Shown piece after piece: positions 1 through 7,448 of a DNA stretch of 35,073 bases. Position numbers and translations under genes: made by a program. The DNA comes from Mycobacterium intermedium (GTDB lineage: Bacteria > Actinomycetota > Actinomycetes > Mycobacteriales > Mycobacteriaceae). Positions within the stretch are counted from its first letter, which is position 1, and each line of letters begins with the position of its first letter. The stretch spans positions 1-35,073 of the forward strand of contig NZ_MVHT01000074.1 of assembly GCF_002086275.1 (NCBI RefSeq), read 5' to 3'. The notes under the pieces are model-generated. The model saw nothing but the letters and a program-made list of their open reading frames with translations, did not search any database and was not told the origin of the DNA.

Positions 1-50
1 ACCACACAAACCCCAGACACCACGCACCCCATCGCCAAGTCCGACCGAAA

Positions 51-830
51 TCACCCTCGACGAAAAATCGAGGTTAGAGCCGGCCTTTCCGGTGTCGCCC
101 GCGTCACCCAATACACCCGTGCCGCTCGTGCCCCCAGTTCCTCCTGTGCGCCGCGGCCGCCATCGCCGCCGATGTCGTCGCCGACGACAACGTCGGGGCC
201 GCTGCTGCTGCCGTGGCCGCCCTGGCCGCCCGTCCCGCCGTCACCACCGGCGTCGGTGCCGGCCCCGTCACCGCCGCCACCACCATTGCCGCCGACCCCG
301 CCGTTGCCGCCGTCGCCGCCCCAGGAGAGGGTCCCACCGGTGCCGCCGTCGCCGCCCCAGGAGAGGGTCCCACCGGTGCCGCCGTCACCGCCGGTGCCGC
401 CGTCACCGCCGGCGCCGCCGTGGCCACCGGCGCCGCCGTGGCCGCCGCGGCCGCCGGCGCCCCCGGAGACGTTGCCGCCGTGGCCCCCGGGCCGTCCGGA
501 ACCGCCGTTGCCGCCGTTACCGCCGTTGCCGCCGTTGCGGCCATCGCCGCCGGAACCCACGCCAGTTCCGCCGTCGCCGCCAGCGCCACCGAGGCCTCCG
601 GCGCCTCCCACGCCGCCGTCATCACCGTCGGTGAAGATCGGGACATTGCGCCCGTTGCCGCCGACCCCACCCGTGCCGCCGTTACCGCCGTTGCCGCCGG
701 TGCCGCCGCCCACGTCGCCGATGCCGGCTCCACCCTTGTCCGTGCACAAGGATGCGGTAAGTGGCAGGAGAAGTGAGCGCGAGATCCTCGTCAAGGGAAA
801 CGCCGAGCCTCGACATTGCCGGTGTCCCAC
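51..830 (-). CDS. PGRS-repeat ORF without a PE domain, probably degenerate
   Basis: The 259-residue product is almost entirely Gly-Gly-Xaa repeats of PGRS type from about residue 33, but the N-terminal PE domain of PE_PGRS proteins is missing. The first 32 residues are unrelated and contain a short hydrophobic stretch (LLLPLTASL). Near the 3' end (about 145-155) the repeat leaves the frame: the remaining codons give a non-PGRS tail, while the next frame continues Gly-rich (GGTGGTSGTGVLGDAG) and stays open to base 1. This suggests an indel, with the original gene running off the window. Two adjacent 36-bp tandem units (about 307-378) encode GGTLSWGGDGG twice. The ORF lies 81 bp downstream of the PE_PGRS gene in the same orientation. 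It may be a remnant of a second PE_PGRS gene. The start codon (GTG at 830) is uncertain. Confidence 0.45.
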   Translation of the reverse strand: MGHRQCRGSAFPLTRISRSLLLPLTASLCTDKGGAGIGDVGGGTGGNGGNGGTGGVGGNGRNVPIFTDGDDGGVGGAGGLGGAGGDGGTGVGSGGDGRNGGNGGNGGNGGSGRPGGHGGNVSGGAGGRGGHGGAGGHGGAGGDGGTGGDGGTGGTLSWGGDGGTGGTLSWGGDGGNGGVGGNGGGGGDGAGTDAGGDGGTGGQGGHGSSSGPDVVVGDDIGGDGGRGAQEELGARAARVYWVTRATPERPALTSIFRRG

Positions 831-911
831 CGCACGGCTCGAGTCGCCGCAAAGTGTTCGGGTACATAACCGCTGTTATGCGGTACCAGACGCCACCCGA
901 TGATCCATCGA

Positions 912-2678
912 TCAAACTAGGGCCTTGCGGCCTTCGCCGCCTGCGCCGCCGGTGCCGAAGAAACCGCCTTGGCGCTTGTCGTTAGGGCCGCCGGCGGAGC
1001 CGTCCTGGCCGCTGAGACCTGACAGTGGGCCGCTCTTGCCGCCGTTCCCGCCTTTGCCGCCGTTGCCGCCGTCGCCGCCCTCGCCGTCGCCGTCGGTTGT
1101 GATGAACGAACCCGGACCGCCGTTTCCGCCGTTTCCGCCGTTTCCGCCTTTGCCGCCGGTGCCGCCGTCTTCGGTAATCGGGCTGTCGCCGCCTTGCCCC
1201 CCGGCGCCTCCTATGCCGCCGTTGCCGCCGGGGCCGCCGAAGCTCTCGGCGCCGCCGGGGCCGCCTGGGCCTCCGGCGCCGCCGGCGCCGCCGTCGCCGC
1301 CGTTGCCCCCTTTGCCGCTGGGGCCGGTAGATGTACCGCCGGCGCCGCCCGCGCCACCGGTGCCTCCCACGGCGCCAACGCCACCTCGGTTGGCGTTATT
1401 GGAGCCGCCGCTGCCGCCGGTGCCGCCACCACCGCCCGCGCCTCCCTTGCCGCCGGCACCGCCGTTACCGGCGTTGCCGGTGCCCGTGTTGTTGCCCCCG
1501 GCGCCGCCCGCGCCGCCGTCGCCGGCGTTGCCGCCGTTGCCGCCGCGGCCGTTGACGACGTTGCCGCCGTGGCCACCGTGGTTGCCAGAACCGCCGGCAC
1601 CGCCGGTGCCGCCATCGCCCCCGGTGCCGCTGCCGGTGGCCAAGCCGCCGGCGCCGCCGACGCCACCGGCACCACCGGCACCGCCTTTGCCACCTGTTCT
1701 GGCACCACGGCTGTCGCCGCCTATACCGCCATTGCCGCCTGCGCCACCGGTGCCGCCTTTGCCGCCGTTACCGGTGCCGTTGCCGACGCCACCGGCGCCG
1801 GCGGCGCCGCCGGCGCCGCCTTTGCCGCCGGTGCCGCCGTCGTAGCCGGCGGTCTGGGCGTCGCCGGCGTTACCGCCGTTGCCGGCGTTGCCGCCGTTGC
1901 CGCCGTTGCCGCCGGAGCCCCCGCCGTCGCCGCCGTCGCCTCCGGCGCCGCCCTGGCCTCCCATCCCGGAGTTGACATTGAGTACCCCGGCCGCGCCCGT
2001 CTTACCGGCGCCGCCGGCGCCGCCGTTGCCTCCGATCCCACCTGCGCCGCCGGCGCCACCGTTGCCCCAAATGAGTCCCCCGTTGCCCCCGCCGCCGCCG
2101 TCACCGCCAGCACCGCCGATCACACCGTTGGCCCCCACCGCGCCCGTCGAGCCACTCACCCCCGCACCGCCGGCCGCGCCGCGTCCACCATTGCCGAACA
2201 GCCCCGCATCCCCGCCCCGACCACCGGCCTGCCCGGGCGCCCCAGAGCCGCCGTTGCCGCCGTTGCCCCACAGGATCCCGCCGGGGCGACCGTGTTGGCC
2301 GGTCCCCGGCGCGCCGTCGGCGCCATCGCCGATCAGTGGGCGCCCCAACAGCACATTGGTGGGGGCGTTGATTACGCTCAGTACCAGCTGCTCCAGATTG
2401 AACGCTTCGGCCGAGGCGTAAGAATTGGCGCTCGATGCCAGGGTCTGCAGAAATTGGGTGTGCATCGCGGCGGCCTGCGCACTGACCGACTGGTACTGCT
2501 GGCCGTAGCTGCGGAACAGGGCAGCGATCGCCGCCGAAACCTCGTCCTCGGCCGCCGGTAGCAGCTGGGTTGTCGCGCTCGCCGCGCTGTGGTTGGCGGT
2601 GTTGATCGCCGCGCCAATGCTGGCCAGATCGTGAGCGGCCGCGGTAACCAGGTCAGGGGCGGCAATGACAAACGACAT
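912..2678 (-). CDS. PE_PGRS family protein
   Basis: This is a 588-residue protein with a typical PE domain at residues 1-100 (MSFVIAAPDLV start, helices rich in Ala, the YASAEAFNLEQLV segment). A linker with the family GRPLIGDGADG motif lies near 113-125, and about 460 residues of Gly-Gly-Xaa PGRS repeat follow. There is no separate C-terminal catalytic domain; the protein ends in FFGTGGAGGEGRKALV. PE domains direct export through ESX-5 type VII secretion to the cell surface; PGRS tails are variable surface segments. The start at 2678 is set by the conserved PE N-terminus. An AAAGGAGA Shine-Dalgarno sequence sits 14-21 nt upstream, a rather long spacing. The opposite strand is open in Pro-rich frames only because of the GCC/GGC repeat. 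Confidence 0.93.
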   Translation of the reverse strand: MSFVIAAPDLVTAAAHDLASIGAAINTANHSAASATTQLLPAAEDEVSAAIAALFRSYGQQYQSVSAQAAAMHTQFLQTLASSANSYASAEAFNLEQLVLSVINAPTNVLLGRPLIGDGADGAPGTGQHGRPGGILWGNGGNGGSGAPGQAGGRGGDAGLFGNGGRGAAGGAGVSGSTGAVGANGVIGGAGGDGGGGGNGGLIWGNGGAGGAGGIGGNGGAGGAGKTGAAGVLNVNSGMGGQGGAGGDGGDGGGSGGNGGNGGNAGNGGNAGDAQTAGYDGGTGGKGGAGGAAGAGGVGNGTGNGGKGGTGGAGGNGGIGGDSRGARTGGKGGAGGAGGVGGAGGLATGSGTGGDGGTGGAGGSGNHGGHGGNVVNGRGGNGGNAGDGGAGGAGGNNTGTGNAGNGGAGGKGGAGGGGGTGGSGGSNNANRGGVGAVGGTGGAGGAGGTSTGPSGKGGNGGDGGAGGAGGPGGPGGAESFGGPGGNGGIGGAGGQGGDSPITEDGGTGGKGGNGGNGGNGGPGSFITTDGDGEGGDGGNGGKGGNGGKSGPLSGLSGQDGSAGGPNDKRQGGFFGTGGAGGEGRKALV

Positions 2679-2958
2679 CGGTGCTCACTTTCTCCTTTGA
2701 GCGGTTGGCTGAAAACCGGTCGCCGCGCTCACCCCCCGGTTATCTGGCCGGCACTTCCAGCAACCAATCTCGCGCAATCGAGGCCCCCGGAACCATCGGC
2801 CAAATGGCCCATTCGTAGGACGAGCCGTCCTCCCCCAATCGGAGGAGGAACCCGCGAGCGGTCCACCGCCGAAAGAAGCATCTGCACCCGCAGGCACCGG
2901 GCCGTCGCAACTTAGCCACCAGCGCGGCCACGCCACCGCTCACGGCGATAGATATTCG

Positions 2959-3204
2959 GCGAGATTGCCGTGAGGGCTGTGCGCTGGCCACAAACCACGA
3001 CCGTGGACGCAATCTCGCTGGGAAGTCACAGCTCACGCGTTCTCAGTCGCGGCGAGATTGCCGTGAGGGCTGTGCGCTGGCCGCAAACCACGACCGTGGT
3101 CGCAATCTCGCTGGGAAGTCACAGCTCACGCGTTCTCAGTCGCGGCGAGATTGCTGTGAGGGCTGTGTGCTGGCCACAAACCACGACCGTGGACGCAATC
3201 TCGA
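2959..3204. repeat. Tandem 93-bp repeat array, copy set A (about 2.7 units)
   Basis: Three units start at 2959, 3052 and 3145, exactly 93 bp apart. Each has a 60-bp core bounded by perfect 10-bp inverted repeats GCGAGATTGC and GCAATCTCGC, followed by a 33-bp spacer. The third core ends at 3204 with one mismatch (GCAATCTCGA), after which the sequence diverges. Units 1 and 2 differ at only a couple of positions. This array fills most of the 587-bp gap (2679-3265) between the PE_PGRS and cupin genes; the rest of that gap shows only the PE_PGRS leader. The open frame across the array follows from 93 being divisible by three and is not a gene. Confidence 0.9.
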
Positions 3205-3265
3205 GGGGAATTCGAAACGCTACTTCGCGCTGAATTCAGGCCACCAGCCAAGCCTGCACCGGGAG

Positions 3266-3694
3266 TCAGCAGCGACGCAGCCAGGGTTGCGACGGGTCGA
3301 CCCAGGTCTGGCCGACGGGCCCGATTCCCGTGACGGCGATGACGGCAGGTTCGGCGGCAGCTGGGTGCGCGCCGTCGTAGTGAGGCGTTCCCGCGACGCG
3401 CTTGACGAAGGAACCCGCCGCTGCCGGGACGGCCGCTTGCGGGTCGAAATCGGACCCGCTATTGCACCACCAGACTCCGGAGAGCACCACACACAACCGG
3501 TCGGTGCGGTAGAAGTGCGGGGCGCTCATGTAGCCGGGATACCACTTCATCAGCACCAGGTATTGGCCGACTTCGGTTTCACTGCCGGCCAGGATCGCCC
3601 GCTCGACCGATCGGGCCGGCGTGTCCGGTGCCGATTCCCACACGATGTCGTCGGGGAGGCGGATGATCGTTTCAGCAGGGTTCAGTCGGCCCAT
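3266..3694 (-). CDS. Small cupin-domain protein
   Basis: The 142-residue product fits a single cupin barrel. The core motif runs around residues 55-75 (YPGYMSAPHFYRTDRLCVVLSG), followed by a second half with AAGSFVKRVAGTPHYDG and a VTGIGPV strand. The family's metal-binding His/Glu set is only partly visible (H60 and H106), so enzymatic activity is uncertain; a ligand-binding or ChrR-like role is possible. The ATG at 3694 is preferred because GGAAAGG lies 8 nt upstream and codon bias deteriorates further upstream, although the frame stays open into tex on the other strand. No signal peptide is visible. It converges with nothing and looks monocistronic. No specific substrate can be named. Confidence 0.75.
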   Translation of the reverse strand: MGRLNPAETIIRLPDDIVWESAPDTPARSVERAILAGSETEVGQYLVLMKWYPGYMSAPHFYRTDRLCVVLSGVWWCNSGSDFDPQAAVPAAAGSFVKRVAGTPHYDGAHPAAAEPAVIAVTGIGPVGQTWVDPSQPWLRRC

Positions 3695-4048
3695 GTCGTC
3701 GCCTTTCCGTTCGTCGCTCGCCGCGGCGGCGTGGGATAAGTAGAACAACGGCGGCGGACTTCTGAACCCGTGCAATCCCCTGGTTGTGGCGCCCGAATCG
3801 GCGTCAACAAAAAACATCGCGTCGCCTGGTGGTACGCCAGAAGCATTGAATCCAATCGACTTTGGCTTCTCAAGGACTCGCCGTTCGGCAGCGGCGACGG
3901 CATCTAGCAGCACTGCCTCGTGATCCGCAAGACCAATGGTGGTGAGCGAAAACACATTCCGAATTGACCGTTGGGCACCGAGGGTGAAAAATCCCACGAA
4001 GGCCGTCTGGAGTGTGGAGGGATGCGGGCGCGCGGCAACTCCGACCGG
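3695..4048. other. Intergenic region between cupin gene and tex
   Basis: This 354-bp divergent spacer has no convincing gene. A long minus-strand frame crosses it, but its third-position GC is visibly lower than in the neighbouring genes. It holds the cupin ribosome site next to 3694 and, at its right edge, the presumed tex promoter. No hairpin terminator or strong repeat was seen. It could contain decayed coding sequence. Confidence 0.5.
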
Positions 4049-4054
4049 TACAGT
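4049..4054 (+). promoter_or_regulatory. -10 box for a leaderless tex transcript
   Basis: TACAGT matches the mycobacterial TANNNT -10 consensus and is followed by 6 nt and then GTG at 4061. A transcript would start at or next to the G of the start codon. No Shine-Dalgarno sequence precedes that GTG, and no clear -35 hexamer was seen. Confidence 0.55.
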
Positions 4055-4060
4055 CGTCGG

Positions 4061-6412
4061 GTGCCTCAGAACCCAACCGTCAAATCTGTAAACGCCCGTC
4101 TCGCTGAGGAACTGGCCGTCGAGGAGGCCCGGGTAGCCGCCGCAGTGCGACTGCTCGATGAGGGCGCGACCGTTCCGTTCATCGCCCGCTACCGCAAGGA
4201 GGCAACCGGGAGTCTCGATGACGGCCAGCTGCGGACCCTGCAGGAGCGGCTGCAGTACCTGAGGGAGTTGGACGCCCGACGCGATGCGGTGCTGGCCTCG
4301 ATCGCAGAACAGGGAAAACTCACCGACGAGTTGAAGGCCGCCCTGATGGCGGCGGAAACCAAGTCGCGTGTGGAGGACATCTACCTGCCCTACAAGCCCA
4401 AGCGGCGGACGAAGGCGCAGATAGCTCGCGAGGCTGGGCTCGAGCCCCTGGCCGATCGGCTGTTGGCGGACCCCACACTCGTCCCGGAGGAGGTGGCGGC
4501 GGAATTTGTCTCCACCGATGTGGCCGACGCCGGCGCAGCGCTCGAGGGGGCACGCCACATTCTCGCCGAGCGTGCGGCCGAAGACGCGGAGCTTGTCGGC
4601 GTCGTAAGGGAGAAGTTCTGGGCGTCGGGCTCGCTTCGGACCGCGCCAACGTCGGACGACGTGGCGAAAAGCGATGCCGCCCAGAAGTTCCGCGACTATT
4701 TCGAGTTCAACGAGCCGCTCGAGAAGATGCCGTCACACCGCGTGCTCGCCGTCCTGCGCGGTGAGAAGGAAGGGATCTTGTCGCTCAACTTCGACGGCGG
4801 TGACGACGAGGCGTATCTGGCCATGATCGCCCAGTCCCTGGGTATCGACCTGAGCTCGCCAGCGGCCGCGACGCCGTGGCTGGCCGCCACGGTGGATTGG
4901 GCGTGGCGTACCAGGCTGACGGTCTCTGCCAAGGTCGACGCGCGAATCAAACTGCGTCAGCGGGCCGAGGAACAGGCGGTGGCGGTGTTCGCGACCAACC
5001 TCAAGGACCTCTTGCTCGCGGCGCCCGCGGGCGCGCGTACGACGCTGGGCCTGGATCCCGGTTACCGAACGGGCGTGAAGGTGGCCGTCGTGGACGGCAC
5101 CGGCAAGGTTGTGGACACCTGCGCGATCTACCCGCATGCGCCACAAAAGCAATGGGATTTGGCCAAGGGAACTCTCGCGGCGCTGATCCAGCGCCACCGC
5201 GTGGAGCTGATCGCGATCGGCAACGGAACCGCATCGCGCGAAACCGACGCCCTGGTCGCCGAGTTGATCGCCGATATCCGGGCAGCCGGCGGCGATGCCC
5301 CAACGAAGGCACTCGTCAGTGAGGCCGGCGCGTCGGTGTATTCCGCCTCTTCGTATGCGGCCTACGAGTTGCCGAACCTGGACGTGACACTGCGTGGGGC
5401 GGTGTCGATTGCGCGGCGGCTGCAGGATCCGCTAGCGGAATTGGTGAAGATCGACCCGAAGTCGATCGGCGTCGGCCAGTATCAGCACGATGTGACACCG
5501 GGGATGCTCGCCCGCAGTCTGGACGCGGTCGTGGAGGATGCGGTCAACGCGGTCGGTGTGGACCTGAACACGGCGTCGGTCCCACTTCTGGCGCGTACGT
5601 CCGGGGTCTCGGAGTCTTTGGCCGAAGCGATCGTCGCCTACCGCGACAAGATGGGGCCGTTCCGTAGCCGCAGCGCACTGCTGGACGTTCCGCGACTGGG
5701 CCCCAAGGCATTCGAGCAATGTGCGGGCTTCCTGCGGATCCGTGACGGCGAGGACCCACTCGATGCGTCCGGTGTCCACCCGGAGGCGTACCCGGTGGTC
5801 CGCAAGATCCTGGATCGCTTGGGCATCACCCTCGCCGAGATCATCGGAAACGAGCGGACGTTGCGATCCCTTCGGCCCGCAGACTTTGCCGACGACAGGT
5901 TCGGCGTACCCACCGTGACCGACATTCTCGCCGAGCTCGAAAAGCCCGGTCGCGACCCGCGGCCCGCGTTCTCGACGGCCACCTTCGCCGCGGGGGTGGA
6001 GAAGGTAGCGGACCTGAAGGTGGGCATGGTCCTAGAAGGTGTGGTGACCAACGTCGCGGCCTTCGGTGCATTCGTCGACGTCGGTGTCCATCAGGACGGC
6101 CTGGTCCACGTCTCGGCGATGTCCGACCGCTACGTGTCTGACCCACACGAGGTGGTGAAATCCGGACAGGTGGTACGGGTGAAGGTGATCTCCGTCGACG
6201 TGGAACGTCAGCGGATCGGGCTGAGCTTGCGGCTGAACGACACACCCCAGCAGGACCGGGCGGCGCGTTCCGATCGCACCGATCGCAAAGGCGCCGCACG
6301 TGCCACCGGCAGTAGGGGCCAAGGGGCGCGACCGAACCCGAGCCGTGGCGCTCCGCGCCAACCCGGGGGATCAATGGCAGAAGCGTTGCGTCAGGCAGGT
6401 TTTGGGAACTAG
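4061..6412 (+). CDS. tex: Tex, RNA-binding transcription accessory protein
   Basis: The 783-residue product matches the Tex family over its full length. It has the N-terminal helical region with LLDEGATVPFIARYRKE, a YqgF/RNase H-like domain starting TTLGLDPGYRTGVK, and helix-hairpin-helix motifs around VGVDLNTASVPLLARTSGV and LLDVPRLGPKAFEQCAGFL. A C-terminal S1 RNA-binding domain (VGMVLEGVVTNVAAFGAFVDVGVHQ, split here for length: start VGMVLEGVV, core FGAFVDVGVHQDGLVHVS) is followed by a basic, disordered Arg/Gly-rich tail. Tex binds nucleic acid and is associated with transcription and RNA turnover in the cytoplasm. GTG at 4061 is chosen because of the leaderless -10 box and because the family N-terminus begins close to it. 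An upstream in-frame ATG at 4022 lies directly against its only GGAGG and adds 13 residues unlike the family. Confidence 0.93.
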   Translation: MPQNPTVKSVNARLAEELAVEEARVAAAVRLLDEGATVPFIARYRKEATGSLDDGQLRTLQERLQYLRELDARRDAVLASIAEQGKLTDELKAALMAAETKSRVEDIYLPYKPKRRTKAQIAREAGLEPLADRLLADPTLVPEEVAAEFVSTDVADAGAALEGARHILAERAAEDAELVGVVREKFWASGSLRTAPTSDDVAKSDAAQKFRDYFEFNEPLEKMPSHRVLAVLRGEKEGILSLNFDGGDDEAYLAMIAQSLGIDLSSPAAATPWLAATVDWAWRTRLTVSAKVDARIKLRQRAEEQAVAVFATNLKDLLLAAPAGARTTLGLDPGYRTGVKVAVVDGTGKVVDTCAIYPHAPQKQWDLAKGTLAALIQRHRVELIAIGNGTASRETDALVAELIADIRAAGGDAPTKALVSEAGASVYSASSYAAYELPNLDVTLRGAVSIARRLQDPLAELVKIDPKSIGVGQYQHDVTPGMLARSLDAVVEDAVNAVGVDLNTASVPLLARTSGVSESLAEAIVAYRDKMGPFRSRSALLDVPRLGPKAFEQCAGFLRIRDGEDPLDASGVHPEAYPVVRKILDRLGITLAEIIGNERTLRSLRPADFADDRFGVPTVTDILAELEKPGRDPRPAFSTATFAAGVEKVADLKVGMVLEGVVTNVAAFGAFVDVGVHQDGLVHVSAMSDRYVSDPHEVVKSGQVVRVKVISVDVERQRIGLSLRLNDTPQQDRAARSDRTDRKGAARATGSRGQGARPNPSRGAPRQPGGSMAEALRQAGFGN

Positions 6413-6443
6413 CGGAAACTAGCGTCGACCGTCCGGGCGCACA

Positions 6444-6486
6444 CCCGAATAATTTATTTTGATTTGCGAGAAATTCGGGCTATCGT
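6444..6486 (+). promoter_or_regulatory. Promoter and inverted repeat ahead of the prs-like/nadV operon
   Basis: TTGATT (6459-6464), a 16-bp spacer and TATCGT (6481-6486) form a SigA-like promoter, and the ATG at 6493 follows after 6 nt, so the transcript is probably leaderless. A 7-bp inverted repeat, CCCGAAT (6444-6450) and ATTCGGG (6473-6479), straddles the -35 box within an AT-rich patch and could be an operator. It does not resemble the TCGTC palindromes found at the nrtR promoter. Confidence 0.55.
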
Positions 6487-6492
6487 GTGCGC

Positions 6493-7419
6493 ATGAGCGA
6501 TGACGGCTACCAGTTCCAGGTACTCAACCATGCGGGACTGATCGAGGCGCAGGCATTCGAGGTGTTCTCCTACCCGATGGGAGACATCACCGTTCGGCCG
6601 ATCCGGGATACCGAGGCGGTCCCGGGAGCAGTGCAGATCCTGCAGATCCGGCGCAGCGCCGTGGACTGGGCGCTGGTCAAGGCGTGGTCCGTGCTCGCCG
6701 AGAACCTGTTCCCCGAACAACCTCGGGTGTTGGCGCTCGGATACCTGCCCAGCGCGCGTGGTGACAAAGACGTACCCAGCCCGGCTGTCGTCAATGCAAC
6801 GCTCGCAGCCACTGCCGGCATCACCGACCTCGTCACCGTCGACCCGCACAGCCCCGTATGGCTGGCGGCCATGCGGGCCAATGGCCCCGAAATCCGTGAG
6901 CACGTCCTCCCGCTCGGCGACATCGTTGAGCGCGCGCTGGCAGCGAACGGAGGCGCATCGCAATACCTGGGCGTCATCAGCCCCGACAAGGGTGCGGTCG
7001 CGCGAGCCACCGGCGTGGCCACGGCGTTGAATCTGCCGGTCTACACGGCGAGCAAGAACCGCGATCCGAAGACGGGTCACCTCACCCACTACTCACTCGA
7101 CGCCGACCTTGCGCCCGGCAACTACCTGGTTGTCGACGACATCTTCGACGGCGGCGGGACATTCGCGCTGCTGGCCGGCGCGGCACCGGACGGTGTGGTG
7201 CTGGACCTGTGGGTCACCCACGGCGGATTCACCAAACCGAATTTCTCCGCCGAAGCCCGCGCACCGTATCGCCGCATCTACACCACCGACTCGCTGGGCA
7301 CTGCGGTAGCAGCGAGCCTGCAGGACAACCAGATTCAAGTTACCGGGCTTCAGCCCTGGATTGCCGCGGCGATCAGCAGCTTGACCGGCGCGCAGCACCT
7401 GACCTCAACCGAGCGATGA
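6493..7419 (+). CDS. PRPP-synthetase-like phosphoribosyltransferase-fold protein paired with NadV
   Basis: The 308-residue product resembles class I ribose-phosphate pyrophosphokinases. YLPSARGDK (84-92) corresponds to the ATP-binding YFPYARQDR segment, and VDPH (116-119) keeps the catalytic-region His. SPDKGAVARATGVA (163-176) is followed by a flexible loop with K188 and R190, and the PRPP loop DDIFDGGGT (215-223) is intact. It is clearly divergent from the housekeeping Prs, which would be elsewhere in the genome. The stop overlaps an ATG of the nadV reading frame (ATGA at 7416-7419), so the two are one operon and it probably supplies the ribosyl donor for nicotinamide salvage. Whether the substrate is ribose 5-phosphate or a larger molecule such as ADP-ribose cannot be read from sequence. 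ATG at 6493 is chosen over GTG 6487 because of the leaderless promoter. Confidence 0.85.
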   Translation: MSDDGYQFQVLNHAGLIEAQAFEVFSYPMGDITVRPIRDTEAVPGAVQILQIRRSAVDWALVKAWSVLAENLFPEQPRVLALGYLPSARGDKDVPSPAVVNATLAATAGITDLVTVDPHSPVWLAAMRANGPEIREHVLPLGDIVERALAANGGASQYLGVISPDKGAVARATGVATALNLPVYTASKNRDPKTGHLTHYSLDADLAPGNYLVVDDIFDGGGTFALLAGAAPDGVVLDLWVTHGGFTKPNFSAEARAPYRRIYTTDSLGTAVAASLQDNQIQVTGLQPWIAAAISSLTGAQHLTSTER

Positions 7420-7448
7420 CCACACAACTACCCAGACAGGATCTCGAC

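Noticed and set aside
172..903. Proline-rich plus-strand ORFs opposite the PGRS genes (also 925-1845, 1194-2561, 1879-2421)
   Set aside because: They are the complements of Gly-Gly-Xaa codons. GC-rich triplet repeats open all frames, and the PE domain fixes the minus strand as coding.
2970..3233. Open reading frame through repeat array A with a 31-residue repeat
   Set aside because: The 93-bp period keeps the frame open, the start is arbitrary and the frame is not preceded by a ribosome site.
3695..4558. 430-codon minus-strand ORF extending the cupin gene into tex
   Set aside because: Upstream of ATG 3694 the codon bias drops and much of the frame lies opposite tex. A good ribosome site supports the short form.
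7209..7448. Long N-terminal extension of NadV overlapping the prs-like gene
   Set aside because: The extension is out of frame with the coding frame of the upstream gene and has no NAMPT similarity. The family begins at about 7449.
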